Source: an uncultured Lachnospiraceae bacterium (GTDB taxonomy: Bacteria > Bacillota > Clostridia > Lachnospirales > Lachnospiraceae). Taken from it: a DNA stretch of 19,826 nucleotides. Below are positions 1 through 8,118 of this stretch, in pieces (the stretch's first letter is position 1; every line of letters begins with the position of its first letter). A program made the translations under genes and the position numbers. The notes below the pieces were generated by a model. That model made no database searches. It was not told the origin of the DNA and saw only the letters and a list, made by a program, of their open reading frames with translations. The stretch is from assembly GCA_946406305.1 (NCBI GenBank), contig CAMJKC010000010.1, positions 1 through 19,826 of the forward strand, written 5' to 3'.

Positions 1-1263
1 GAGTTTTGCACCTTCTATGGGGTCTGTGCCAGTGCAAATTTCGTCTATTATACAGAGGGAATTTTCGGTTGCGTTTTTTATTATGTTTATAATGTTTTTC
101 ATGTGGGCAGAAAAAGTAGATAGATTTTGCTCTATACTTTGCTCATCACCTATATCTATATATATGTTGTCAAAATTTGAGATGGTGGAATTTTCATCGG
201 CAGGGATAAATAGACCAGATAACCCCATCAAGTGAATAAGGCCTAAAGTTTTTAAAAAAACAGTTTTGCCACCAGTGTTTGGACCAGTTATGATTAATAT
301 ATTTTTGTCATTTTTTAATTCAACAGATAGAGGTATAAAATTTTCACTTATCAAAGGGTGCTTTGCATTTTTTAAATTTATATATTTGTCTTTTGAAATT
401 GTTGGCTTTGTGTGTTTATTCTTTCTTGCATATTTTGCTTTTGCAAATATAAAATCTAAAGTATCTAATATATAAATATCTTTTTTTATATCTACTACAT
501 AGTTGTTAATTCTCTTTGTAAGGTCTAAAAGAATTTTATATATTTCTTCATTTTCTAGGATTGTAATATTTGATATTTCGTTTGACAATTCAATTATTTC
601 CATAGGTTCAATGAAAACAGTAAAATTTGAATTGCTTGCATCTTGAACTACACCTCTTATCCGCGATCTATATTCTGATTTAAAAGGTAAACAATACCTA
701 TTGTTTTTCATAGTGATAACTGGCTCTTGTAGTTTATCTTTATATTTTGTGAGTAAAATATTTAAAGTAGAATTTATCTTGTCAAAAAGTTTTGACTTTT
801 TAATTCTCAATTCAGAGAGAGTTGGACTTGCATTGTTCGCAATTTCGGTTTCTGAGATGATGATTTTTTTAATTGTATTATTGACATTTGAAAGAGGGTT
901 TAAAGATAAAAAAAACTGGTCAAGAGAAGTTTTTTTATTCATTGATAAATATTTATCTGAATTATTTTTTGACAATTCTAAAATTTTAGAAATATTTAAA
1001 AATTCTATTATAGTGAGTGGAATTATTTTTTCTAGTTTATTTACTGTGTCATTTATATCAGGAAAGTCGTAAAATGAGAAATCAGTGTTATTTTCTAAAA
1101 GAAAAAAAGCCGTGTCCAAAAAATCAAGTTCGGTTGAAATTTTGTCAAAATCGGCCATTTTGTGTATATTTAAGCACATATTTTTAGCATTAAAAGATAC
1201 CGCAAACTCTGATAATTGTTGTTTTACTTTGTCAAAAGACAGTTTTTCTTCTATACGATTCAT
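1..1263 (-). CDS. mutS2: Endonuclease MutS2, N-terminal 421 residues (truncated by the window edge)
   Basis: MutS2 is a MutS-family ATPase with a C-terminal Smr nuclease domain, linked to suppression of recombination or ribosome rescue in Firmicutes. Reading the minus strand from the ATG at 1263 gives an unbroken frame to base 1. It starts MNRIEEKLSFDKVK, the usual MutS2 N-terminus. The core and clamp helices follow, including the conserved run PVITMKNNRYCLPFKSEYR and then RGVVQDASNSNFTVFIEP. The ATPase domain has Walker A ITGPNTGGKT near residue 330 and Walker B CIIDEICTGTDP near residue 410. Family members are about 780 residues, so the rest of the ATPase, the coiled coil and the Smr domain lie outside the window. 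The gene is divergent from the SH3b gene at 1394. No Shine-Dalgarno sequence is visible before the ATG. The protein reading is direct; the identity rests on family motifs and is very likely correct. Confidence 0.95.
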   Translation of the reverse strand, partial: MNRIEEKLSFDKVKQQLSEFAVSFNAKNMCLNIHKMADFDKISTELDFLDTAFFLLENNTDFSFYDFPDINDTVNKLEKIIPLTIIEFLNISKILELSKNNSDKYLSMNKKTSLDQFFLSLNPLSNVNNTIKKIIISETEIANNASPTLSELRIKKSKLFDKINSTLNILLTKYKDKLQEPVITMKNNRYCLPFKSEYRSRIRGVVQDASNSNFTVFIEPMEIIELSNEISNITILENEEIYKILLDLTKRINNYVVDIKKDIYILDTLDFIFAKAKYARKNKHTKPTISKDKYINLKNAKHPLISENFIPLSVELKNDKNILIITGPNTGGKTVFLKTLGLIHLMGLSGLFIPADENSTISNFDNIYIDIGDEQSIEQNLSTFSAHMKNIINIIKNATENSLCIIDEICTGTDPIEGAKL

Positions 1264-1269
1264 AAAGAA

Positions 1270-1278
1270 ATTATATCA
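1270..1278 (-). promoter_or_regulatory. Possible extended -10 promoter of mutS2
   Basis: On the minus strand TGATATAAT (an extended -10 with a perfect TATAAT at 1275-1270) ends only six bases before the mutS2 ATG. No good -35 is seen 17 bases upstream. If used, transcription would start at or next to the start codon, giving a leaderless mRNA. In such AT-rich DNA this could be chance. Confidence 0.35.
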
Positions 1279-1336
1279 AAAAATAGTATTTTATGCTATA
1301 ATATAAAAAATTATAAAATTCTTACAGTTTTCTTAC

Positions 1337-1365
1337 TTGATAGAAATAAAAAAATATGATAAAAT
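1337..1365 (+). promoter_or_regulatory. Sigma-A type promoter of the SH3b gene and the downstream directon
   Basis: TTGATA (-35, 1337-1342) is followed by a spacer of exactly 17 bases and TAAAAT (-10, 1360-1365). TG sits one base before the -10, giving an extended -10. The GTG start at 1394 lies 28 bases downstream. This is the best plus-strand promoter before the long gene run and the likely start of the operon. Confidence 0.8.
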
Positions 1366-1393
1366 AAATTTAATAATTTGACGGAGGACTATC

Positions 1394-2377
1394 GTGGCTA
1401 GTGCAAAAGAAATAAGAGGTGCTGTCAGCGAAGTAAAAGAAAATTTAGTTTTAAATAATTATAAAGTAGCTATGATGACTATGGCTCAGATTAGTATTGA
1501 GTTAATAGAACATCTAATTGATGAAAATTTAATTGTATCAAAAGGCTATGAAGAAGATTTAAAAACACTTCTTAATAATAATATAATTGACCCAAAGCTT
1601 GAAAGAAACTTTGAAACAATGATAATAAGTGGAGTTCAAGCACATAATGGGGTTGAAATTCCAAAAGAGCATGCAGAAAAAGCATTTGAAGTTTTAAATG
1701 CTATGATTGATACATTGTTAGTTGAAAAAGAAGAAAAAGAAAATAAAGAAAATAATATAACAGAAGTAAGAGAAGAAAAAACTCAGGGGCCAAGAGTTTT
1801 TGAATATAATGAAGAAGATGATGGAGAAAATTCAGAGAGGCCAGCTTTTTTAAATTCAGGAGATGGCGATATTGACTTTAGAGAAAAAGAAAGAAAAAGA
1901 CAGGACTATATACAAAACAGTATGAAGAAAGTAAAGAAGAGAAGAGTAAATATAATAGCAATTATTCTTCCTATATTTATAGTGTTCTTTATAGCATTTT
2001 TAATAAAAGGCTGTTTGAATGGAAATGATTACGAAGAAGAATACGAGACAGAATCGTATGTCAATGAAGGACCAGGTGTTACAGAATTTGAAGAAACAGA
2101 GACAGAAACAGGGACGGAAACAGAAACAGAGACAGAAACGATATCAGAAGCAGGGTGGTATAGAGTTACTGCAGATGTTTTAAATGTTAGAAGTGAAGCA
2201 AACTCAAATGCAACTGTTATAGCTAGATTAGAAACGGGTAGCAGAGTTCAAGTAGTTCGTTTTGTAGATAATGTGTGGGCGCTAATTAGAATTAATGGAA
2301 GAGATGCATTTGTTGCAAGAGATTATTTGAGAAGAGATGAATCACAAGAATTAGCACCAGAATATACTGAACAATAA
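1394..2377 (+). CDS. Membrane-anchored protein: helical N-terminal domain, one TM segment, Glu-Thr repeat, extracellular SH3b domain
   Basis: The start is GTG at 1394, fixed by GGAGG at 1383-1387. Residues 1-110 form a helical domain. Its spacing R71...GVQAHNG (80-86), followed by an amphipathic helix, recalls HEPN/DUF4145-like domains, but the canonical R-x4-6-H motif is not met. Residues 111-184 are charged and low in complexity. Residues 185-207 are one hydrophobic segment after a basic stretch (KKVKKRR), so the N-terminus should be cytoplasmic. An ET dipeptide repeat occupies about residues 234-249. A bacterial SH3 domain (about 254-313) contains ADVLNVRSEANSNATVIARL, typical of peptidoglycan- or surface-binding SH3_3 domains. 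Only 34 bases separate it from the BMP lipoprotein gene, with no terminator, so it may be cotranscribed with the transporter. A role in sensing or binding the cell wall is inference. Confidence 0.8.
   Translation: MASAKEIRGAVSEVKENLVLNNYKVAMMTMAQISIELIEHLIDENLIVSKGYEEDLKTLLNNNIIDPKLERNFETMIISGVQAHNGVEIPKEHAEKAFEVLNAMIDTLLVEKEEKENKENNITEVREEKTQGPRVFEYNEEDDGENSERPAFLNSGDGDIDFREKERKRQDYIQNSMKKVKKRRVNIIAIILPIFIVFFIAFLIKGCLNGNDYEEEYETESYVNEGPGVTEFEETETETGTETETETETISEAGWYRVTADVLNVRSEANSNATVIARLETGSRVQVVRFVDNVWALIRINGRDAFVARDYLRRDESQELAPEYTEQ
2093..2140 (+). repeat. In-frame hexamer repeat (GARACA-type) encoding Glu-Thr
   Basis: Degenerate GAAACA/GAGACA units run through the linker between the TM segment and the SH3b domain and encode alternating Glu and Thr. 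Because the period is six bases, unit gain or loss would change linker length without shifting the frame. Confidence 0.75.
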
Positions 2378-2411
2378 AAAATATAATATAAAAATATAAA
2401 AGGAGAACATT

Positions 2412-3545
2412 ATGAAAAAGAAAATTTTTTCTATTTTAGTAGTATTAGTTATGGTATTTTCATTAGTTGCATGTGGAAATGCCACTGTAAGCACATCAGG
2501 TAGTGCAGAGGAAGGTGGACAAAAAGCTGAGACATTTGAACTTGCACTTGTTACAGATCTTGGAACAATTGATGATAAATCATTTAATCAAGGTGCTTGG
2601 GAAGGTTTAACAAAATATGCAAAAGAAAAAGGTATAAGTTACAAATACTATCAACCACAAGAAGCTGGCACAAATGCTTATATCAAAACTATTCAACTTG
2701 CAATAGAAGGTGGAGCAAAATTAGTTGTATGTCCAGGCTATTTATTTGAGGAACCAGTATATGAAGTTCAAGAGAGATATCCAGATGTAAGATTCATTCT
2801 TTTAGATGGAGAACCACATAATGCAGATTATTCAAGTTATAAAACAGGAAACAATGTAATGGCTATACTTTATCAAGAAGACCAAGCAGGATTTCTTGCA
2901 GGTTATGCAGCAGTAAAAGATGGAAATACTAACCTCGGATTTATGGGTGGAATGGCAGTTCCTGCAGTTGTTCGTTTTGGATTTGGATATTTACAAGGAA
3001 TAGATGCAGCAGCAAAAGAGTTAGGTGTTAATTGTAATGTAATGTATAATTATACTGGAGGTTTTGCAGCTACACCAGAAGCACAAAATATGGCAGCTTC
3101 TTGGTATGCAAACGGAACAGAGGTTATATTCGGTTGCGGAGGAGCAGTAGGTAATTCAGTAATGTCTGCAGCAGAAAGTAAGAATAAACAAGAAAATAGT
3201 TTTGTAGCAAAAGTTATAGGAGTTGATGTTGACCAATATTCAGAGAGCGACACTGTTATTACATCAGCTATGAAGCAGTTAGCAAATTCTGTATATACAG
3301 GTATCAATGCATTTTACAATGGAAATTTCCCAGGAGGAACTACAACAACATTTAATGTAAAGAATGATGGTGTAGGAGCAGCTATGGAACATGCTAAATT
3401 TAACACATTCTCTCAAGCTGATTATGATAAAGTTTATACTGACTTATTAGATGGAAAATACACAATAAGTAACAGCACAGAAAATACAAATCCAAATGAG
3501 GCACTTACGAACTTGACAAACACAAATGTCACTTATGTTGAATAA
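2412..3545 (+). CDS. BMP-family ABC transporter substrate-binding lipoprotein (nucleoside type)
   Basis: This is the extracytoplasmic binding protein of a nucleoside-type ABC importer, in the BmpA/PnrA (TmpC) and Bacillus NupN (YufN) family. AGGAG at 2401-2405 precedes the ATG. Residues 1-20 are a lipoprotein signal peptide with lipobox LVAC, and Cys21 is the lipidation site. The mature domain opens with LALVTDLGTIDDKSFNQGAW, the hallmark BMP N-terminal strand and loop. Later come VVCPGYLFEEPV, NVMAILYQEDQAGFLAGYAA and VIGVDVDQY, all typical of PBP1 BmpA-like folds. The length of 377 residues is normal. A strong terminator follows, then the ATPase and two permeases, in the same order as B. 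subtilis nupNOPQ. Substrate identity (purine or pyrimidine nucleoside) is inferred from family and neighbours. Confidence 0.95.
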   Translation: MKKKIFSILVVLVMVFSLVACGNATVSTSGSAEEGGQKAETFELALVTDLGTIDDKSFNQGAWEGLTKYAKEKGISYKYYQPQEAGTNAYIKTIQLAIEGGAKLVVCPGYLFEEPVYEVQERYPDVRFILLDGEPHNADYSSYKTGNNVMAILYQEDQAGFLAGYAAVKDGNTNLGFMGGMAVPAVVRFGFGYLQGIDAAAKELGVNCNVMYNYTGGFAATPEAQNMAASWYANGTEVIFGCGGAVGNSVMSAAESKNKQENSFVAKVIGVDVDQYSESDTVITSAMKQLANSVYTGINAFYNGNFPGGTTTTFNVKNDGVGAAMEHAKFNTFSQADYDKVYTDLLDGKYTISNSTENTNPNEALTNLTNTNVTYVE

Positions 3546-3556
3546 ATATTAAAGTG

Positions 3557-3584
3557 AGGCTCCTAAAAAAAGGAGCCTTTTTTT
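3557..3584 (+). terminator. Rho-independent terminator between the binding-protein and ATPase genes
   Basis: The arms AGGCTCC (3557-3563) and GGAGCCT (3572-3578) form a perfect 7-bp stem with an 8-base loop, followed by a run of T to 3584. It lies 11 bases after the lipoprotein stop and just before the ATPase ribosome binding site at 3590-3595. No new promoter is evident between them, so partial read-through is expected. Confidence 0.88.
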
Positions 3585-3598
3585 AAGACGGAGGGTTT

Positions 3599-5137
3599 AT
3601 GGGTAGTGAATATGCTATTGAGATGAAACATATTACTATTAAGTTTGGAAATTTAGTTGCAAATGATGATGTAACACTACAGTTAAAAAAAGGTGAAATA
3701 CATGCATTGCTTGGTGAAAATGGTGCTGGCAAATCTACACTTATGAGTATATTGTTTGGACTTTATCATGCCGATAAAGGAGAGATATATGTAAACGGTG
3801 TAAAAGAAAATATAACAGACCCACTCGTTGCAAATAAGCTTGGGATAGGGATGGTTCATCAACATTTTAAACTTGTAGAGAATTTTACAGTTCTTGAAAA
3901 TATCATCCTTGGATGTGAAGATGAGAAGATGGGACTTTTGAGAATGGATAAAGCAAGAAAAAAAATAACTGAAATATCATCAAAATATAATTTTGATATA
4001 GACTTAGATGCAAAAATAGAAAATATAACTGTAGGTATGCAACAGAGAACAGAGATATTGAAAATGCTTTATAGAGATAACAATATTCTAATATTTGATG
4101 AGCCAACAGCAGTCTTGACACCAAATGAAATAGATGAGTTTATGGAGATACTTAAAAATTTGAAAGCAGAAGGCAAGTCAATATTATTTATAAGCCATAA
4201 ATTAGATGAGATAAAAAAAGTTGCGGACAAATGCACAATTTTAAGACTTGGAAAAGTTGTAAATACTGTTAATTGTGAAGACTGCACAAAAGAACAGCTG
4301 TCTGAGATGATGGTGGGAAGAAAAGTATCACTTAAGGTAGATAAAAAGCCTGCGACCCCAGGAGATGTCGTTTTGAAAGTAAGAAACTTGACTATTGCAG
4401 GGGAAAAAGGTCATAAAGATAAAGTTGAAAATGTGAGTCTTGATGTTAGAAGTGGAGAGATTGTTTGTATTGCTGGAATAGATGGCAATGGGCAGTCAGA
4501 GTTTGTAAAAGGTCTTACAGGTCTTATGAAAGTAAAATCTGGCAAAGTATATCTATGTGATGAAGATATAACTTATGCTACAGTTAGACACAGAAATATG
4601 GGACTTATGTCACACATACCAGAAGATAGACATAGAGATGGTTTAGTTCTTGATTATAGTGTGGCAAAAAATGTGGTTTTGCAGCAGTATTTTGATAAAG
4701 AATTTTCTAAAAGTGGTTTTCTTGATAAAAATGAAATTCTAAAATATACACATCAAATAATGAAAGAATATGACATAAGAAGTAGTAATGGAGAATATAC
4801 AATATGTAGAGCTATGTCAGGTGGTAATCAGCAAAAAATAATTACTGGAAGAGAAATGACAAAGCCTCATAAATTAATGATAGCAGTGCAACCTACAAGA
4901 GGGCTTGATGTAGGAGCTATTGAATATATTCATAAAAAAATTGTAGAACTTAGAGATAGAGGAATAGCAGTTCTTCTTGTTTCTTTTGAACTTGAAGAAG
5001 TAATGAACTTGGCAGATAAAATTCTTGTGATGTATGAAGGGCAAATAGTAGGAAAGTTTGATCCAAAGACAGTGGACTTAAATGAACTTGGGCTTTATAT
5101 GGCAGGAAGTAAAAGAATGAACTTGGAGGTGGCATAA
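3599..5137 (+). CDS. Nucleoside-type ABC transporter, double ATP-binding protein
   Basis: This is the energising subunit of the BMP importer, homologous to Bacillus NupO (YufO) and related to RbsA/MglA. It has two ABC domains in 512 residues. The first has Walker A GENGAGKST (39-47), signature ITVGMQQR (143-150) and Walker B ILIFDEPT (163-170). The second has GIDGNGQSE (293-301), which lacks the Walker A lysine as is usual in this family, signature MSGGNQQK (406-413) and LMIAVQPTRGLD (426-437). GGAGGG at 3590-3595 lies close to the ATG. Its stop overlaps the start of the first permease by one base (TAATG at 5135-5139), indicating translational coupling. Confidence 0.95.
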   Translation: MGSEYAIEMKHITIKFGNLVANDDVTLQLKKGEIHALLGENGAGKSTLMSILFGLYHADKGEIYVNGVKENITDPLVANKLGIGMVHQHFKLVENFTVLENIILGCEDEKMGLLRMDKARKKITEISSKYNFDIDLDAKIENITVGMQQRTEILKMLYRDNNILIFDEPTAVLTPNEIDEFMEILKNLKAEGKSILFISHKLDEIKKVADKCTILRLGKVVNTVNCEDCTKEQLSEMMVGRKVSLKVDKKPATPGDVVLKVRNLTIAGEKGHKDKVENVSLDVRSGEIVCIAGIDGNGQSEFVKGLTGLMKVKSGKVYLCDEDITYATVRHRNMGLMSHIPEDRHRDGLVLDYSVAKNVVLQQYFDKEFSKSGFLDKNEILKYTHQIMKEYDIRSSNGEYTICRAMSGGNQQKIITGREMTKPHKLMIAVQPTRGLDVGAIEYIHKKIVELRDRGIAVLLVSFELEEVMNLADKILVMYEGQIVGKFDPKTVDLNELGLYMAGSKRMNLEVA

Positions 5138-6201
5138 TGAAGAAAATAAATTTTACTCCCTTAATATCATCTTTACTTGCCATATTGGCAGGTTTAGTTA
5201 TAGGTTTTTTGATACTACTAATATGTAATACAAAAGAAGCAGTCCCTGGATTTTTGACAATTATAATGGGGCCATTTACACATGGTCTTGAAGGTATTGG
5301 AGATGTTCTTTATTATGCAACACCACTTATTTTATGTGGAACATCGGTAGGGTTTGCATTTAGGACAGGGCTATTTAACATAGGTGGTTCTGGGCAGTAT
5401 TTGATGGGTGCTTTTGGTGCAGTATATGTAGGGCTTATGTGTGAGTTTTTAGGCCCTGTGCAATGGGTGGTTGCACTTATTGTTGCTTGCATACTCGGAG
5501 GAATATGCGGTGGTATTACAGGAGCATTAAAAGCATATTTTAATGTTAATGAAGTTATAACATCAATAATGCTAAATTATATAAGTTTATATTTTGTAAA
5601 TATGACAATAAGAGGAAATGCAATGCTCTTCAATCCAGCAAGAAATGAATCAAGAAATATAAAAGAAGTAGCAGAAGTTCCACAACTTGGACTTGATAAA
5701 ATATTTTCTGGTTCAGCAGTAAATATAGGAATAATTATTGCCATAGTTGTAGCGATAATAATATATATTATTCTTGAAAAAACTGTATTTGGATATGAAT
5801 TAAAAGCATGTGGATTTAATAAAAATGCAAGTAGATATGCAGGTATAAATGAAAATAAAAGCATAATATATTCTATGATTATTGCTGGAGCTATATGTGG
5901 GCTTGCAGGAGGCATAGCATATTTGTCTGGGACAGGAAAGCATATAGAGATTAAAGATGTAATACCAGCAGAAGGGTTTAATGGAATATCTGTCGCTCTT
6001 CTTGGTGTTAGCAATCCTATAGCAATAATATTTTCAGGTTTGTTTATAGCATATTTAACTGCGGGTGGTTTTTATTTACAGTTATTTCATTTTTCAAAAG
6101 AGATTATAGATATCATAATAGCAATTATAATTTACTTTTCAGCATTTTCACTACTTGTAACAAATATCATAAGTAGAAAATCAAAAAAGGGAAAGGAGTA
6201 A
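5137..6201 (+). CDS. Nucleoside-type ABC transporter permease 1 (BPD_transp_2 family)
   Basis: This is a polytopic inner-membrane permease of 354 residues with about eight to ten hydrophobic segments, homologous to NupP (YufP). The conserved motif NEVITSIMLNYI, the segment GLFNIGGSGQYLMGAFGA near the first third, and GFNGISVALLGVSNPIAII near the C-terminus are typical of the family. GGAGGT at 5125-5130 lies inside the end of the ATPase gene and sets the ATG at 5137. It should pair with permease 2 to form the transmembrane channel. Confidence 0.94.
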   Translation: MKKINFTPLISSLLAILAGLVIGFLILLICNTKEAVPGFLTIIMGPFTHGLEGIGDVLYYATPLILCGTSVGFAFRTGLFNIGGSGQYLMGAFGAVYVGLMCEFLGPVQWVVALIVACILGGICGGITGALKAYFNVNEVITSIMLNYISLYFVNMTIRGNAMLFNPARNESRNIKEVAEVPQLGLDKIFSGSAVNIGIIIAIVVAIIIYIILEKTVFGYELKACGFNKNASRYAGINENKSIIYSMIIAGAICGLAGGIAYLSGTGKHIEIKDVIPAEGFNGISVALLGVSNPIAIIFSGLFIAYLTAGGFYLQLFHFSKEIIDIIIAIIIYFSAFSLLVTNIISRKSKKGKE

Positions 6202-6205
6202 ATAT

Positions 6206-7159
6206 ATGAATATATTATATTTTTTGATACAGCAGACTATGTTATTTACTATACCTCTACTTATAACTGCACTCGGTGGAATGTTTAGTGAAAGGTCTGG
6301 AATAGTAAACATAGCACTTGAAGGTATAATGACTATGGGAGCTTTTACAAGTATATTATTTTTGCATTTCACAGAAGGTTTTTTAAGTGGTAATTTGCAA
6401 CTTATTATAGCTTGTATTATTGCAGTTGTAACTGGTATAGTTTTTTCAGTATTTCACGCTATAGCAGCTATAAATTTAAAAGCAGACCAAACAATTTCTG
6501 GCACAGCACTTAATATGTTTGCTCCTGCATTTGCAATATTCGTTGCAAGAATCATACAAGGAGTTCAACAAGTTCAATTCGCAAATACATTTTTAATATC
6601 AAATGTGCCTGTGCTTTCAGATATACCAGTGATAGGAAGTATGTTCTTTAAAAATGCATATATAACAACATATATAGGCATAGTAATACTTATAATATCA
6701 AGTATAGTTCTTTATAAGACAAAATTTGGACTAAGGCTTAGGGCATGTGGGGAATTTCCACAGGCGGCAGATGCAGCAGGGATAAATGTTTATTTTATGC
6801 AATATATGGGAGTTATTATATCAGGTGCACTTGCAGGGCTTGGTGGTTTAGTTTTTGTAGTGCCTACATCAACAAATTTTAATGCAACTGTTTCAGGATA
6901 TGGATTTCTCGCTCTTGCAGTTTTAATCTTTGGGCAATGGAAGCCAAAATATATATTGCTCGCATCACTCTTCTTTGGATTTATGAAAGCAGTATCAAGT
7001 GGATATTCAGGAATACCAGTTCTTTTGTCTTTAAATATATCACAGTATATTTATAAGATGGTTCCATATATAGCGACGGTTATAGTTCTTATATTCACAT
7101 CAAAAAATTCAAGTGCACCAAAAGCTTCAGGGATACCATTTGATAAGGGTAAGAGATAA
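6206..7159 (+). CDS. Nucleoside-type ABC transporter permease 2 (BPD_transp_2 family)
   Basis: This is the second permease subunit, 317 residues, homologous to NupQ (YufQ). MFSERSGIVNIALEGIMTMG (residues 26-45) is the signature N-terminal segment of this subfamily. ADQTISGTALNMFAPAFAIF and GYGFLALAVLIFGQWKP are further family landmarks. It starts four bases after permease 1 stops, with AGGAG overlapping that stop. The downstream YhaM-like gene begins two bases after its stop, so transcription clearly continues. Confidence 0.94.
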   Translation: MNILYFLIQQTMLFTIPLLITALGGMFSERSGIVNIALEGIMTMGAFTSILFLHFTEGFLSGNLQLIIACIIAVVTGIVFSVFHAIAAINLKADQTISGTALNMFAPAFAIFVARIIQGVQQVQFANTFLISNVPVLSDIPVIGSMFFKNAYITTYIGIVILIISSIVLYKTKFGLRLRACGEFPQAADAAGINVYFMQYMGVIISGALAGLGGLVFVVPTSTNFNATVSGYGFLALAVLIFGQWKPKYILLASLFFGFMKAVSSGYSGIPVLLSLNISQYIYKMVPYIATVIVLIFTSKNSSAPKASGIPFDKGKR

Positions 7160-7161
7160 AA

Positions 7162-8118
7162 ATGAAATTTATAAATACAATAAAAGAAAATGAAAAAATT
7201 AAAAGTATATATCTTGTAAAAAATAAAACAGTTTCTGTTACAAAAGCAGGAAATGATTATTTTAATGTAGTTTTGCAAGATAAAACTGGAGTTCTTGATG
7301 GCAAAGTTTGGGATGTTAATTCGGAAGGGATAGAAGATTTTGATACTGGAGATTTTGTTGAAGTAGTAGGAGATGTAATAAATTATAACAATTTGCTCCA
7401 GTGTAAAATTGAGAGAGTAAGAGTTGCAAAAAGTGATGAATATAAAAAAGAAGATTTTTTTGTCACAACAAAAAAAGATATAGAAGAAATGAAAAAAGAC
7501 TTATTGTCTTTGATAAATGAAGTAAAAGATAAAGATTATAAAAAAGTGCTTGATTTAGTATTTGTAAAAGATGAAGAGTTTTTTAATAGATTTTCTTTAC
7601 ATCAAGGAGCAAAAAATGTCCATCACAGTTTTATAGGTGGACTTATGGAGCATACACTTAGTGTGACAAATGTGGCAAAAAAAATATGTGAGAATTATGA
7701 ATATGTAGATAAAAATTTAGTAATAACAGCAGCATTACTGCATGACATAGGGAAGGTTTATGAAATATGCGACTATCCTGTGAATGATTATACAGACGAG
7801 GGGCAACTTTTAGGACACATAATAATAGGCATAAATAAAATTCAAGAAAAGATTAATTTAATAGATGGATTTGATGAAATTAAAAAAAATCAATTGCTAC
7901 ATTGTATAGCTTCGCACCACGGTCAATTAGAATTCGGTTCTCCAAAACTTCCAGGGCTTATGGAAGCACTTATAGTGTCAAATGCAGACAACCTTGACTC
8001 AAAGATAGAAATAATGAGAGAGGGAATAGAAGGACTTAAGCTTACCAAAAAAAATGAGGCAAATTCTTTTATATATAGCAAATTTTTAAATACTAATTTT
8101 AGAGAGACAAAAAAATGA
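7162..8118 (+). CDS. yhaM: YhaM-like 3'-5' exoribonuclease (OB-fold plus HD domain)
   Basis: YhaM is a metal-dependent 3'-5' exonuclease of Gram-positive bacteria acting on RNA ends and on DNA. The length of 318 residues matches the family (about 314). The N-terminus (about 15-90) is an OB-fold with VVLQDKTGVLDGKVWDV. The HD domain has His164 (MEHTLS), the His194-Asp195 pair (LLHDIGKV), His219, His252/His253 (SHHGQLEFGS) and Asp276 (SNADNLDS). Tyrosine and glycine contexts around GGLMEH match family members. It begins two bases after permease 2, with a weak ribosome binding site, and its stop overlaps the ruvA start as ATGA, so it is coupled to ruvA. The association with a transporter operon is positional only. 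Confidence 0.9.
   Translation: MKFINTIKENEKIKSIYLVKNKTVSVTKAGNDYFNVVLQDKTGVLDGKVWDVNSEGIEDFDTGDFVEVVGDVINYNNLLQCKIERVRVAKSDEYKKEDFFVTTKKDIEEMKKDLLSLINEVKDKDYKKVLDLVFVKDEEFFNRFSLHQGAKNVHHSFIGGLMEHTLSVTNVAKKICENYEYVDKNLVITAALLHDIGKVYEICDYPVNDYTDEGQLLGHIIIGINKIQEKINLIDGFDEIKKNQLLHCIASHHGQLEFGSPKLPGLMEALIVSNADNLDSKIEIMREGIEGLKLTKKNEANSFIYSKFLNTNFRETKK

Noticed and set aside
17..1306. Several plus-strand open frames (17-235, 266-475, 701-1072, 1085-1306)
   Set aside because: They are antisense to the continuous minus-strand mutS2 frame with its Walker A and B motifs, have no ribosome binding sites and translate to low-complexity Phe/Ser/Leu-rich sequence.
2382..2387. TATAAT just before the BMP lipoprotein gene as a promoter
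   Set aside because: No -35 resembling TTGACA at the right distance; such hexamers are frequent by chance in DNA this AT-rich.
5577..6014. 145-codon minus-strand frame
   Set aside because: Antisense shadow of permease 1, with no family motifs and no ribosome binding site.
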